DNA of 64,000 nt from Mariniphaga sediminis (GCF_003573545.1 NZ_QWET01000018.1:1-64000), one strand, 5' to 3'. Shown: positions 1 through 8,753, numbered from the stretch's first letter. Notes: a model not told the origin generated them from the sequence alone. Program-made: numbers and translations.

Positions 1-60
1 GGACCCTGATATTGTAATCAAATAATCCTTTCTTCCCATCGTGCCTAAAGGTATTGCAGG

Positions 61-94
61 CCGCATTTCTTCCAGGGAGAAGAAATCAAAGCGG
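61..94 (+). other. Hairpin in the rRNA spacer just before 5S
   Basis: The arms CCGC (61-64) and GCGG (91-94) enclose a perfect 8-bp inverted repeat, ATTTCTTC (65-72) and GAAGAAAT (79-86). It lies about 13 bases before the 5S gene, so it is probably part of the precursor rRNA that is folded and cut during maturation. The first 106 bases show no coding potential and no recognisable 23S 3' end. Confidence 0.5.
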
Positions 95-106
95 TCGTAA
101 AAGATT

Positions 107-214
<108 letters not shown>

Positions 215-222
215 ATTTATCC

Positions 223-256
223 AAAGCCCGTGTTCTTTTGAGCACGGGCTTTTTTA
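223..256 (+). terminator. Rho-independent terminator of the rRNA operon
   Basis: AAAGCCCGTG (223-232) and CACGGGCTTT (243-252) form a perfect 10-bp stem with a 10-base loop, followed by a T run to 256. It lies 8 bases after the 5S gene, as expected for an rRNA operon end. Confidence 0.92.
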
Positions 257-327
257 TGGATATAGCTGAAATATAGAATAATTATTTTCATTTTTTTTCG
301 TTCAATCACTGAACTATTCCTGACAAA

Positions 328-1926
328 ATGGATAAAAAAGAAGAATTGCTTAACTCATGGAGGGAGAATACATTTTTTTCCTTACTCATTCTTGCGGTTG
401 GCGTTTTTCCTTTTTCTGAAGCGCTGGTAAGTATTTCTGTCGGATTGTTATTATTTCAGGCACTGGCCCTTCGGTCGTGGTTCCACCCTACAGCGAAAAA
501 ACGTTCCCGGAAGATTATTCTTTTGCCGTTTTCTGTTTTTGCAATTTACTTACTGGGAACTTTGTTTACAAAAGATTTCTCTTTCGCTTTATATGAATTG
601 AAAAAAGTAATTTTTTGGATAGTTGTTCCCCTGGCTGTTTTTCTTTCTCCCAAACTTTCGGAAAGAAAACTGTACACTGTTTTTTTTGTTTTTATTCTTT
701 CTGTAACTGTATCAGGTTTATTTTTTACGGGCAAACTCATTCTTCACGATTACTTTCAATTAAATGGCTTCCGTAATATCAGTTTTGTTTCACACATCCG
801 CTTTTCTTTTCAGGTGGCGCTTTCACTTATTCTGCTGGTGTGGATTCTCATAAGCAGAAAATATGCAGAATTCAAAATAAGTGTTTCTGTAATTATTGTT
901 TTGATTTTGTGGCTTTTTTATTTTCTTCTCCTGCTAAAATCTTTGCTGGGTATTGTCTCATTCTTCGGAACCCTTGGATTTTCTTTGGTATTTTACGCTA
1001 TTACAATAAAAAATGCCAGGTGGAAAACTATGTTGGCTGTTGCATTTTTGCTAATGGTTTTTGTGCCTTCCTTTTTTGTTGGGAATGTGTTAAATGATTT
1101 TTATGACTTTAAAGAAGTTAACCCGGATACATTGGATAAACAGACAATATCAGGGAATGATTACACGCATGACCTCGATGATAAATTCCGGGAAAATGGC
1201 TACCTGCTGAATGTGTACATGTGTGATGTGGAACTCCGGCAGGAATGGAACAAACGGAGTGAAATCAAATACGATGATATTCTCAACGGTTATCCTTTGA
1301 GTAGTGTGCTTACCCGCTATCTTACCAGCCTGGGATACCGAAAAGACAGTGTTGGAGTGAGTAAACTGACAGCCGAAGATATCGGGCTTATTGAAGAAGG
1401 GGTAACAAACTGGAAGTTTCATAACCGGTTCTTTTCCATCTATCCCAGGATTTATGAAACGGTGTGGGAGCTTGATTATTATTTGCGTACAGGGGATCCC
1501 AACAATAAATCGCTGGCGCAGCGTATCGAATTTGTAAAAGCGACTCTCATCCTGATTAAAGAGAGCCCCTGGGTTGGAATTGGCACGGGGAACTGGATTC
1601 TGAAATACGACGAGGTGTATGACAAAATGGAAACCAAACTGATCAAAGAGAAACGGGGACCATCGCACAACCAATATTTAAATTACATAATGAAGTTTGG
1701 TATTCTCGGATTTGCCTGGATCCTTTTTGTCCTCCTCTTCCCGGTTTTTCGGTTAGGACATAAAAGAAATTTCATTTTTATATTGTTCCTGATTTTTATG
1801 GCCTTTGCTAACCTGGGAGATGCTAACATGGAAACCCACATGGGACTTTCCTTTTTTTCTTTTTTTTATTACCTCTTTCTCTGGAACTCAACAGATGAAA
1901 TGAAAAAATCTATTCTGAAGAAGTAA
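328..1926 (+). CDS. O-antigen ligase family membrane protein
   Basis: This 532-residue inner-membrane protein is rich in hydrophobic segments: about nine to ten in the first 255 residues and two to three at the C-terminus. A long polar loop lies between them, at roughly residues 260-440. The segment GIGTGNW followed by SHNQYLNYIMKFGILGF is the Wzy_C signature, with the conserved His in the periplasmic loop that handles polyprenyl-linked glycans. Members ligate or polymerise surface polysaccharides; the specific acceptor cannot be told from sequence. The gene converges with a family 2 glycosyltransferase gene, whose 3' end it overlaps by 17 bp, which supports a role in surface glycan assembly. 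Confidence 0.8.
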   Translation: MDKKEELLNSWRENTFFSLLILAVGVFPFSEALVSISVGLLLFQALALRSWFHPTAKKRSRKIILLPFSVFAIYLLGTLFTKDFSFALYELKKVIFWIVVPLAVFLSPKLSERKLYTVFFVFILSVTVSGLFFTGKLILHDYFQLNGFRNISFVSHIRFSFQVALSLILLVWILISRKYAEFKISVSVIIVLILWLFYFLLLLKSLLGIVSFFGTLGFSLVFYAITIKNARWKTMLAVAFLLMVFVPSFFVGNVLNDFYDFKEVNPDTLDKQTISGNDYTHDLDDKFRENGYLLNVYMCDVELRQEWNKRSEIKYDDILNGYPLSSVLTRYLTSLGYRKDSVGVSKLTAEDIGLIEEGVTNWKFHNRFFSIYPRIYETVWELDYYLRTGDPNNKSLAQRIEFVKATLILIKESPWVGIGTGNWILKYDEVYDKMETKLIKEKRGPSHNQYLNYIMKFGILGFAWILFVLLFPVFRLGHKRNFIFILFLIFMAFANLGDANMETHMGLSFFSFFYYLFLWNSTDEMKKSILKK

Positions 1927-2701
1927 GGCCGTTTTTACATTTTATAAATTTTCCTGTTATTGTTTTTTCCAGAAGTTGTTGGTTGATCAGCACCTGCTCC
2001 CTGCTTTGTACTCTATGCCAGAGATGGTAAGTGATGGCCTGAAACTTTATTTTTCTGAAAGTAACCCCACCGTTGAACAACCTTGCCACCAGTTCAGTGT
2101 CTTCCAGTCCCCAGCCGGAGAAATCTTCGTTCCATCCATTTACAGCCATCACATCTTTTTTCCAGGTTCCAAGTAATCCGCCGCGCAGGTTCGACGAAAA
2201 ATGTAGTGGTTTTAGCAATGTGTTTAGAAAGGGAAGCCTGACAGCATTTAACCGGTTGTTTTCAATTTCAGGAGAAAAAAAAGGAACCGCAAAGCGTTTC
2301 TTTTTAGTCCTGGTTCGTCTTTTTGTTGCTGATTCAGAAAGAAATACCCTTGAACCAATGAGTGCTTCTCCTTTCCGGATATTTCTCCGGAAGTCTTCAA
2401 TAAAACGGGGATGAAAAAATAAATCGCCATCAGAAAAAATAAGATATTCTCCGCTACTTTTTTTTACGGCTTTATTGCGAATAGCGGCTGCCCTGAATCC
2501 TTTATCTTCATGCCAAACTTGCAGAAGCGGTACCGGGAATTTTTGTTGGAAAGATTCAATGAGTTGTTGCGTTTCTTTTGTCGATCCGTCATCGGCAATG
2601 ATGATTTCATCAGGATAAACAGATTGATTGACAACGCTTTTTAAGATGATTGCCAGTGCAGCAGGCCGGTTATATGTTACTATAATTAGTGAAACCTTCA
2701 T
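1910..2701 (-). CDS. Family 2 glycosyltransferase
   Basis: This 263-residue cytoplasmic enzyme has a GT-A fold. It begins with the typical VSLIIVTYNRP strand, then a DDGS nucleotide-sugar motif near residue 38 and FSDGD (the DXD-type metal site) near residue 90. The C-terminal part has GWNEDFSGWGLEDTEL, the galactosyltransferase-like (Glyco_transf_7C) region with the ED catalytic-base pair. It probably adds a sugar to a lipopolysaccharide or exopolysaccharide; donor and acceptor are unknown. Its last 17 bases overlap those of the convergent O-antigen ligase-family gene, so the two stops sit inside each other's coding region. Confidence 0.85.
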   Translation of the reverse strand: MKVSLIIVTYNRPAALAIILKSVVNQSVYPDEIIIADDGSTKETQQLIESFQQKFPVPLLQVWHEDKGFRAAAIRNKAVKKSSGEYLIFSDGDLFFHPRFIEDFRRNIRKGEALIGSRVFLSESATKRRTRTKKKRFAVPFFSPEIENNRLNAVRLPFLNTLLKPLHFSSNLRGGLLGTWKKDVMAVNGWNEDFSGWGLEDTELVARLFNGGVTFRKIKFQAITYHLWHRVQSREQVLINQQLLEKTITGKFIKCKNGLTSSE

Positions 2702-2892
2702 AATAGGAAAATAGGGTGAGTAAAAGTAAGCAGAATCTTTTATGTTAACATTTGTTTAGGAGATAAACTTTGTGAGAATCTATTTCCTGTTTCATAAGTG
2801 TTTGAATTCCTGACCAGAAGCAATTCGTTTTGATATCGAACTTTTTAGCGATTCTGTTGTTTCGCTTAGGAAAGAAAAAAGGAAAAAAAGAT

Positions 2893-3600
2893 ATGAAAAG
2901 AAGAAATTTTATTACCGCTATGGGTACGGTTGCCCTGGCAACACCTTTAATTGGAACTATTAGTTCGTGTGCCTCTGAAACCAAAAAGTTTGAAGGGCAT
3001 AAATTTCCTGAGTTGGGTTACGATTTTAATGCCCTGGAGCCTTACATAGACGCGCAAACGATGGAGTTGCATTATACAAAACATCATCAGGGGTATTTTA
3101 ATAAATTTATGAATGCAGCGGAAGGGACAGAACTTTTGAATACACCCATGGAACAAATTTTTGCTACCATCAGTCAGCAGTCTGACGGAGTACGCAACAA
3201 TGGGGGTGGATTTTACAATCACGCGCTCTTCTGGGAAAATATGACTCCTTCCCAGGGAGAAATTCCCGCTGAACTGAAGGCGGCCATTGATAAGGATTTT
3301 GGCTCATTGGAAACATTCAAGGAAAAATTTGGAACTGCCGCCAAAACGCAGTTTGGCAGCGGATGGGCCTGGCTTGCTGTAGATGGCAACGGGAAACTGT
3401 TTGTTACCTCTACTCCCAACCAGGACAATCCGCTGATGGATGTTGCCGATACACAAGGGGTTCCACTGTTGGGCCTTGACGTGTGGGAACATGCCTATTA
3501 CCTGAATTATCAAAACAAAAGAGGTGACTACGTCAATAATTTCTGGAATATCGTAAACTGGGATGTGGTAAAATCCAGGTTGGATCAGGTGAATGCATAG
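2893..3600 (+). CDS. sodA: Exported superoxide dismutase, Mn-type
   Basis: The enzyme disproportionates superoxide to peroxide and oxygen. The start was placed at the ATG at 2893, which gives a clean leader (MKRRNF, hydrophobic core, then TISSC with Cys26 as a lipobox). An upstream in-frame start at 2830 would put 21 mostly hydrophobic/basic residues in front of it. Predicted metal ligands are His60, His110, Asp196 and His200. The Gly-rich NNGGGFYNH segment and Gln177 in TPNQD are the residues typical of Mn-using rather than Fe-using members. The 235-residue length equals a normal SOD plus about 30 residues of leader. The leader implies a periplasmic or membrane-anchored lipoprotein, unusual for SODs, which are mostly cytoplasmic. 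Confidence 0.9.
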   Translation: MKRRNFITAMGTVALATPLIGTISSCASETKKFEGHKFPELGYDFNALEPYIDAQTMELHYTKHHQGYFNKFMNAAEGTELLNTPMEQIFATISQQSDGVRNNGGGFYNHALFWENMTPSQGEIPAELKAAIDKDFGSLETFKEKFGTAAKTQFGSGWAWLAVDGNGKLFVTSTPNQDNPLMDVADTQGVPLLGLDVWEHAYYLNYQNKRGDYVNNFWNIVNWDVVKSRLDQVNA

Positions 3601-3607
3601 AAAATAG

Positions 3608-3638
3608 TTGGAACATTTGCGGTGGCTCATTATTTTTG
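3608..3638 (+). promoter_or_regulatory. Candidate promoter for the DUF2520-kdsC-maf operon
   Basis: TTG at 3608-3610, a 20-base spacer and TATTTTTG at 3631-3638 match the Bacteroidota -33 (TTTG) and -7 (TAnnTTTG) elements. The predicted transcript would begin about 13 bases before the ATG at 3658. GAAGGA lies directly upstream of that ATG. Confidence 0.55.
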
Positions 3639-3657
3639 AGGTTTTAAATTTGAAGGA

Positions 3658-4434
3658 ATGAGCCATCGTATTGTTTTTTTGGGAGCCGGAAACCTTGCCA
3701 CGAGATTGTCTCTTGAATTAAAGAAGAACGGGTATGTCATCGCGCAGGTTTACAGTCGTACCAAATCTTCGGCCAGCCAGCTTGCCCTGAAACTGCAAAC
3801 GCACTACACTACCTCTCCGCAAAAAATTATACCGGATGCCGACATTTATTTTGTGGCATTGAAAGATTCAGCTTATCAGGAAGTGCTGCCTTATGTGACA
3901 CTTGAAAATAAACTGCTGGTTCATTGTTCGGGGAGTATGCCTCTTTCTGCACTTGAAAAGTATTCAGAAAGAAGGGGCGTTTTGTATCCTTTGCAAACAT
4001 TCTCTAAAAACCGGCTGGTGGATTTTAGCGAAATACCGGTGTTTATTGAGGCGAATTCAAAAGCGGATGAAGACAAACTGAATCAGATAGCCCACAAAAT
4101 TTCTCATAAAGTGAAAGTGCTTGACTCGGAGAAACGTTTAAGTCTTCATATTGCGGCTGTTTTTGCGTGCAATTTTGTCAATCACTTTTACTCAGTTGCA
4201 TCGGAAATATTAAAATCAGATGGCATTCCGTTCGATGTGCTTCAGCCATTAATATTGGAAACGGCGGAGAAAGTGCAGGTTATGGCCCCGGAAGAAGCGC
4301 AAACAGGACCTGCCGTACGTTTCGATAAAAATGTTATTTCGAGCCATATGGATGCGCTTCAGGCCTTTCCCGAATTCAGGAAAATGTATATGGACATTTC
4401 AGAAAGTATTTTTAAATATCATAAAAACAGATAG
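3658..4434 (+). CDS. Rossmann-fold DUF2520 oxidoreductase-like protein
   Basis: The 258-residue protein starts with a nucleotide-binding motif (IVFLGAGNLATRL, residues 5-17) and a strand rich in Ser/Arg that often selects NADP. The rest matches the two-domain layout of DUF2520 proteins: an N-terminal Rossmann-like domain and an all-helical C-terminal domain containing HIAAVFACNFVNHFY. The substrate is unknown. It is the first gene of a tight run with the KdsC-like phosphatase (3-bp gap) and Maf (0-bp gap), an arrangement I recall as common in Bacteroidota. Confidence 0.8.
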   Translation: MSHRIVFLGAGNLATRLSLELKKNGYVIAQVYSRTKSSASQLALKLQTHYTTSPQKIIPDADIYFVALKDSAYQEVLPYVTLENKLLVHCSGSMPLSALEKYSERRGVLYPLQTFSKNRLVDFSEIPVFIEANSKADEDKLNQIAHKISHKVKVLDSEKRLSLHIAAVFACNFVNHFYSVASEILKSDGIPFDVLQPLILETAEKVQVMAPEEAQTGPAVRFDKNVISSHMDALQAFPEFRKMYMDISESIFKYHKNR

Positions 4435-4437
4435 CTG

Positions 4438-4968
4438 ATGTCGTTTTTTAAAGAAGAGTTGAAAAATATAAAAGCCTTTGTTTTCGATGTGGATGGAGTA
4501 TTGTCGAAAGACACTTCGCCGCTGAATGAAGAAGGCGATCCGGTTCGGACTGCCAATGTGAAAGATGGTTTTGCCATTCGAAATGCCCTGGCAATGGGAT
4601 ACCCTGTTGCTGTAATTACCGGAGGGTTTGTTGAGAGGGTGCGCCTGCGGCATGAGCGGTTGGGGGTAAAATATTACTACGACAAAGTCAGGGATAAATC
4701 AAAGTGTTTAAATGACTTTCTGGAGAAAACCGGAATAAAGCCAGAAAATGTTCTTTTTATGGGCGACGATTTGGTCGATTACAAGGTCATGCTTGAAGTC
4801 GGAGTTCCTGTTTGCCCGCAGGATGCTGTTTCTGATATCAAAGCTATTTCGAAATATGTCTCTCCCCGAAAAGGCGGAGAGGGCTGTGTGCGCGATGTTA
4901 TTGAACAAACCCTCAGAGCACAGGAAAAGTGGATTCCGAAAGATATGTCAGTAAATAATGCTTATTAA
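4438..4968 (+). CDS. kdsC: KdsC-type HAD phosphatase
   Basis: The 176-residue protein is a small cap-less HAD phosphatase of the KdsC group. Motif I is FDVDGVL (nucleophile and acid Asp at about residues 17 and 19), motif II is the Thr in VITGG near residue 61, and motif IV is MGDDLVD near residue 104. KdsC removes phosphate from 3-deoxy-D-manno-octulosonate 8-phosphate to make Kdo for lipopolysaccharide. The length and the DGFAIRNALAMG segment fit that family. Distinguishing it from other small sugar phosphatases needs a family search. It is very probably co-transcribed with its neighbours: 3 bp after the DUF2520 gene and directly abutting maf. Confidence 0.78.
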   Translation: MSFFKEELKNIKAFVFDVDGVLSKDTSPLNEEGDPVRTANVKDGFAIRNALAMGYPVAVITGGFVERVRLRHERLGVKYYYDKVRDKSKCLNDFLEKTGIKPENVLFMGDDLVDYKVMLEVGVPVCPQDAVSDIKAISKYVSPRKGGEGCVRDVIEQTLRAQEKWIPKDMSVNNAY

Positions 4969-5544
4969 ATGAATTGGTTTCCAAATTACAATTATATTCT
5001 GGCCTCAAAATCGCCGCGCCGGCAACACTTACTCCAGTCGCTCGGGATTCCGTTCAGCATAAAAGTGAAAGAGGTGGATGAAGTATTTCCCGAAGGGTTG
5101 TCCAAAACGGAAATTCCGGTTTATCTTGCGCGGTTAAAAGCAGATGTTTTTTTGCCCGAACTGGCCGAAAATGATTTGCTGATTACTGCAGATACTATTG
5201 TTTCCCTGGATGGTGAGATAATCGGTAAACCAGGGACCCGGGAATCTGCTGCCGAAATGCTTGGCAAACTCAGTGGAAAAGAACATCAGGTGATTTCAGG
5301 GGTCTGTCTTTCTTCGGTAGACAAACAGATAGCGTTTTATTCCTTAACGAACGTTCAGTTTAAGAAACTAAGTGAAGAAGAAATTCAATACTACATTTCG
5401 TCTTTCAAACCTTTGGATAAAGCGGGCGCTTACGGAATTCAGGAATGGATTGGGTTTATTGGGATTACCCATATCGAAGGCTCTTTTTATAATGTGATGG
5501 GACTGCCGGTTCAGCAACTCTATGAAGAAATTCTCCGGTTTTAG
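4969..5544 (+). CDS. Maf-like nucleotide pyrophosphatase
   Basis: The 191-residue protein has the Maf signature LASKSPRRQHLL at residues 12-23. It also has the conserved ADTIVSLDGEIIGKP loop (Asp acting as general base) and the DKAGAYGIQ segment. Maf proteins hydrolyse non-canonical or specific nucleoside triphosphates (dTTP/UTP or m7GTP subtypes) and are linked to septation control. Its start codon follows the stop of the KdsC-like gene without a gap, so it is the third gene of that operon and is probably translationally coupled. Confidence 0.9.
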   Translation: MNWFPNYNYILASKSPRRQHLLQSLGIPFSIKVKEVDEVFPEGLSKTEIPVYLARLKADVFLPELAENDLLITADTIVSLDGEIIGKPGTRESAAEMLGKLSGKEHQVISGVCLSSVDKQIAFYSLTNVQFKKLSEEEIQYYISSFKPLDKAGAYGIQEWIGFIGITHIEGSFYNVMGLPVQQLYEEILRF

Positions 5545-5615
5545 TTTCATTTTCCAAACCCTTTTTGTTTTTCCCTCGTAAATTGGATCAAGTAATCACT
5601 ATTTGATCCGTTACC

Positions 5616-6617
5616 ATGAAATATTTTATTAAATTATTTTCGTTGGTCTTTTTTATGTTTCTCATATTTTGTGGGTGTAGCAGAAAAGAGCAGGTAAACG
5701 TTGGGTTACTGATGCATGCGCTTGATAAGGAGAGATGGGAAAATGACCGTGACTTTTTCGTTGAAAAAGTACAGGAACTTGGTGGAACCGTGGAAGTTCG
5801 GATTGCCGACAATAATGCTGAAAAGCAATTGAAACAGGCTGACGAATTGCTCACCAACAATGTTGATATTTTGGTTGTTGTGCCAGTCGACCAGTTTGCT
5901 GCTGCCCAAATTGTAGAAGACGCTCACGCCAAAAATGTAAAGGTCATTTCGTATGACCGGCTGATAAAAAATTGTTCGCTCGATTTTTATGTTTCGACTG
6001 ATAATGTGGAAATAGGAAAACTTCAGGCGGAATATCTTACCACAATCAGGCCTACCGGGCGTTATGCTCTGATCGGAGGTGCTATGACCGATAACAACAG
6101 CCAGTTTTTATACCTGGGGCAAATGAATGTTTTACAGCCTCTGGTTGAACGCGGAGATGTGCAAATCATTTACAATGTGTTTACGGAAAGCTGGGAAGAA
6201 GAGGAAGGCTATAACCATGCCAGGAAGCTTTTAGCCGAAACCGACCAGGTGGATGCTATTATTGCCGGAAACGATGCCATTGCTTATGGAGTTATCCGGG
6301 CTTTACGTGAAGCCGGAAAAGAAGACGAGGTTTTGGTGGTTGGAATGGATGCCGACCTGAAAAACCTTCAGGAGATTGTTGCGGGGCATCAAACCTGTAC
6401 CATTTACAAACCGATTGAAAAAATGGCGGCTACCGCTGCCGAACTGGCGATAACACTCGGAAGGGAAGAGCCGTATGAAAAAACATTCCAGACTGTAAGT
6501 AACGGCGCCCGCCTGGTCCCGGCCGTACTGCATAATGGAATGGTAGTAAACCGCGAGAACCTTAAGTTGACGGTTATCTCTGAAGGGTACCAGTCTGCGG
6601 AGGATATTTACCGGTAG
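5616..6617 (+). CDS. Orphan sugar-binding periplasmic lipoprotein
   Basis: The 333-residue protein has a lipoprotein leader ending FLIFCGC (Cys near residue 20-21). A type I periplasmic-binding fold follows, of the kind used for xylose, ribose and galactose: NVGLLMHALDKERW at the start of the first lobe, then LVVVPVDQ, YDRLIKN, and IIAGNDAIAYGVIRAL. It most resembles XylF-type proteins. No ABC permease or ATPase is nearby, so it may feed a distant transporter or act as a sensor, for example with a hybrid two-component system; that is inference. It stands alone between the Maf operon and PUL1. Confidence 0.8.
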   Translation: MKYFIKLFSLVFFMFLIFCGCSRKEQVNVGLLMHALDKERWENDRDFFVEKVQELGGTVEVRIADNNAEKQLKQADELLTNNVDILVVVPVDQFAAAQIVEDAHAKNVKVISYDRLIKNCSLDFYVSTDNVEIGKLQAEYLTTIRPTGRYALIGGAMTDNNSQFLYLGQMNVLQPLVERGDVQIIYNVFTESWEEEEGYNHARKLLAETDQVDAIIAGNDAIAYGVIRALREAGKEDEVLVVGMDADLKNLQEIVAGHQTCTIYKPIEKMAATAAELAITLGREEPYEKTFQTVSNGARLVPAVLHNGMVVNRENLKLTVISEGYQSAEDIYR

Positions 6618-6910
6618 TATACCACAGTGTAATATAAGTGTATAAAACTGTGAAATTGGTGCATAACGAAAAGAGTTTTACTTAAAAAAACGGGGAAGAA
6701 TGTATCAAATGAGAATTTGATTATGAAAAACTGAATGGTTGAAATTATTCTTATAAAGGAAACTAATAAAATGGGGCTTATTCATTTTTTTTTGAAATAG
6801 CCTCTTTTTGTTTGGTAAAAGAAAACGTCCAAAATATTATCGGCAACAGATAAATTTTTATAAATTGGCTCTTTGTAAATTCTGAAACAGATAAGACCAT
6901 TTTCCTATTG
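6618..6910. other. Intergenic region upstream of PUL1
   Basis: The 293 bases have no convincing gene. Two inverted repeats are visible: CACAGT/ACTGTG (6623-6628 and 6647-6652), just after the sugar-binding gene, and a perfect ATCAAAT-GAGA-ATTTGAT (6704-6721). The promoter of the sigma factor gene should lie here, but no good TTTG/TAnnTTTG pair was found. Confidence 0.4.
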
Positions 6911-7489
6911 ATGCATCCTTCTGGAAATTGTAATATTGAAAAACTTAAAGACGGGAACAAGTCTGAGTTTGAGAAGATATACCTCGATTTTTTCGATGTG
7001 TTGTATGCTTTATGTTTTCAATATGCTCAAAGTAAGAGTGTTGCTGAAGAGTTGGTGCAGGATGCTTTTATGAAGTTGTGGGAGATAAAAGAAGAGCTTC
7101 AGGACAACACTAACATAAAAAATTTTCTTTTTACTATTGCCAAGAATAATAGTCTGAACTACTTGCGCAGTCGTCAAATTGCATTCAAACATTTAACCCG
7201 GATTAAAGAACGAGAAAGCTATTATGCCGCTCAATCACTGGAATATCTTGGCGATGATGTGATTGAATTTGAAGAGTTGATGCGAATGATTGACAAGGCC
7301 ATTGAGGAACTTCCAGCCGAATTAAAAGAAGCCTTTACAATGAACCGGTATAGTGATATGAAATATGCCGAAATAGCCGAAAAACTCCAGGTGAGCATTA
7401 AAACAGTAGAAGCCCGCATCTCCAGGGCTTTGAAAATCCTCCGGAAAGAACTGAAGGGGTACCTGTCTGTTATTTTTATGTCATTTTGA
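6911..7489 (+). CDS. ECF sigma factor of PUL1 (FecI-like)
   Basis: The 192-residue protein has sigma region 2 (EKIYLDFFDVLYALCFQY, then VAEELVQDAFMKLWE, the core-binding and -10-melting part). Region 4 is a helix-turn-helix (YAEIAEKLQVSIKTVEARISRALKILR). The ATG at 6911 was chosen over the adjoining TTG at 6908. It is followed by an anti-sigma gene and a SusC with a signalling domain, the standard trans-envelope relay that turns on a glycan locus when substrate is bound. A 283-bp gap separates it from the anti-sigma gene, much larger than in PUL2 (38 bp). Confidence 0.92.
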   Translation: MHPSGNCNIEKLKDGNKSEFEKIYLDFFDVLYALCFQYAQSKSVAEELVQDAFMKLWEIKEELQDNTNIKNFLFTIAKNNSLNYLRSRQIAFKHLTRIKERESYYAAQSLEYLGDDVIEFEELMRMIDKAIEELPAELKEAFTMNRYSDMKYAEIAEKLQVSIKTVEARISRALKILRKELKGYLSVIFMSF

Positions 7490-7772
7490 TATATGTATCA
7501 CTCTAGCTCCATCTTTGGGAGGCGTGGGGTACATTGTTTTTCCTCTCCGCTAAAGGGGAACGGCAGCTTGGTAAGTCGATGATACCAAACTCCCTTCGGG
7601 ACAGTATAACACTTTTGGCTTACTCATTTCTTCAAAAAAAACTACAGAAATATAAAAATGCATTGAGAATGTGTAGTTTATCATTTGGCGATTAGCCTGG
7701 ATTCAAAAAAATACATTTTCTCATAGGGTAGTAAGCGGGTTATGTGTTTAGTTAGTATAAAACATTGCATGA
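7490..7772. other. Long gap between sigma and anti-sigma genes of PUL1
   Basis: No gene is apparent. The middle (about 7530-7605) has GC-richer blocks, CCTCTCCGCTAAAGGGG and TCCCTTCGGGA, unlike the surrounding AT-rich spacers. They look like a palindromic intergenic repeat or a relic. A CTCC...GGGAG inverted pair occurs near 7507-7521. Copies elsewhere in the genome would show it is a repeat. Confidence 0.35.
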
Positions 7773-8753
7773 ATGAATTCCGGTGAATTTTTAAAATATC
7801 TTACGAACAAGGCTTCCGACAAAGAAAAAGAGGCATTTTACGCATCGCTTCAGGAAAACAAACCGTTGGAAAAAGAATTTCTGGATGCCAGGAAAGTTTG
7901 GGATCTTGCCCAATTGAATAATGTCAGGTTATCCACCAAACGTAAAAAACAACTTTTTGAAGAGTTCTGGCAAAGAAGTCACCAGGAAATACCCCGGGAA
8001 AAAAGATTGGTGACTGTATTTTTGCGATATGCTGCCATTGTTGTTTTAATACTGGCAATTCCCGTCTTTTATTATTTGGGCAGAAACAAAACAACCGTTT
8101 CGCATGATATGCTTACAACTATTACCTGCGCTCCGGGCGATAAATCTTCGGTTGTTTTGCCAGACGGTTCGGAAGTCTGTTTAAATTCAGGAAGTACCAT
8201 TGTATTCCCTAATGATTTTGGAAACGGGCAAAGGCAGATACGTTTGGAAGGGGAAGCTTTTTTTAGCGTGAGGAAAAACCCAAAGGTACCTTTTGTCGTA
8301 GAAGCTTCTGAAATTGAGGTAGAAGTGCTGGGTACCGACTTTAATTTAAAGGCCTACCCGGAAGAATCCGAGATATTGGCCACGTTGGTTGAAGGCAGGC
8401 TAAAGGTTACAAGCGAATCGGAAAGTAAAATGATTATGCCTAATGAGAAGCTGGTTTATAATCGTTCTTCCCGGAAAATGGTTCAATACAGGCTTAGCGA
8501 CACTTCACCGGAAACAGAATGGAAAGAGGGACGCTTTGTTTTTAGAAACGAATCATTGGCCGATTTGGAACTGGAAATGGAACGATGGTTCGATGTAGAC
8601 ATTGAATTTGCCGATGAAGAAGTAAAAACGAGGCGCTTTACGGGTATTCTTGAAAGAGAAAGTATTCTCGAAACCATTTCTTATTTCGGGATTTCAAAGT
8701 ATGTGGATTACAAAATTGACGGAAACCTAATAACTTTTTATTCAGCGAACTAA
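7773..8753 (+). CDS. FecR-type anti-sigma factor of PUL1
   Basis: The 326-residue inner-membrane protein has a cytoplasmic N-terminal part of about 83 residues that binds the sigma factor, one membrane span (about residues 84-103) and a periplasmic FecR domain. Recognisable FecR segments include VVLPDGSEVCLNSGS, EGEAFFSV, PFVVEASEIEVEVLGTDFNL and a C-terminal DUF4974-like domain (EWKEGRFVFRNESLADLELEMERWFDV). The periplasmic part receives the signal from the SusC N-terminal domain. The start is the ATG at 7773. Confidence 0.93.
   Translation: MNSGEFLKYLTNKASDKEKEAFYASLQENKPLEKEFLDARKVWDLAQLNNVRLSTKRKKQLFEEFWQRSHQEIPREKRLVTVFLRYAAIVVLILAIPVFYYLGRNKTTVSHDMLTTITCAPGDKSSVVLPDGSEVCLNSGSTIVFPNDFGNGQRQIRLEGEAFFSVRKNPKVPFVVEASEIEVEVLGTDFNLKAYPEESEILATLVEGRLKVTSESESKMIMPNEKLVYNRSSRKMVQYRLSDTSPETEWKEGRFVFRNESLADLELEMERWFDVDIEFADEEVKTRRFTGILERESILETISYFGISKYVDYKIDGNLITFYSAN

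Noticed and set aside
1-106. 3' end of 23S rRNA at the window start
   Set aside because: The sequence does not match a conserved 23S 3' terminus; it is better read as spacer with a processing hairpin.
1150-1674. Long minus-strand frame inside the O-antigen ligase gene
   Set aside because: No start context, no family motifs, and the plus strand is clearly coding.
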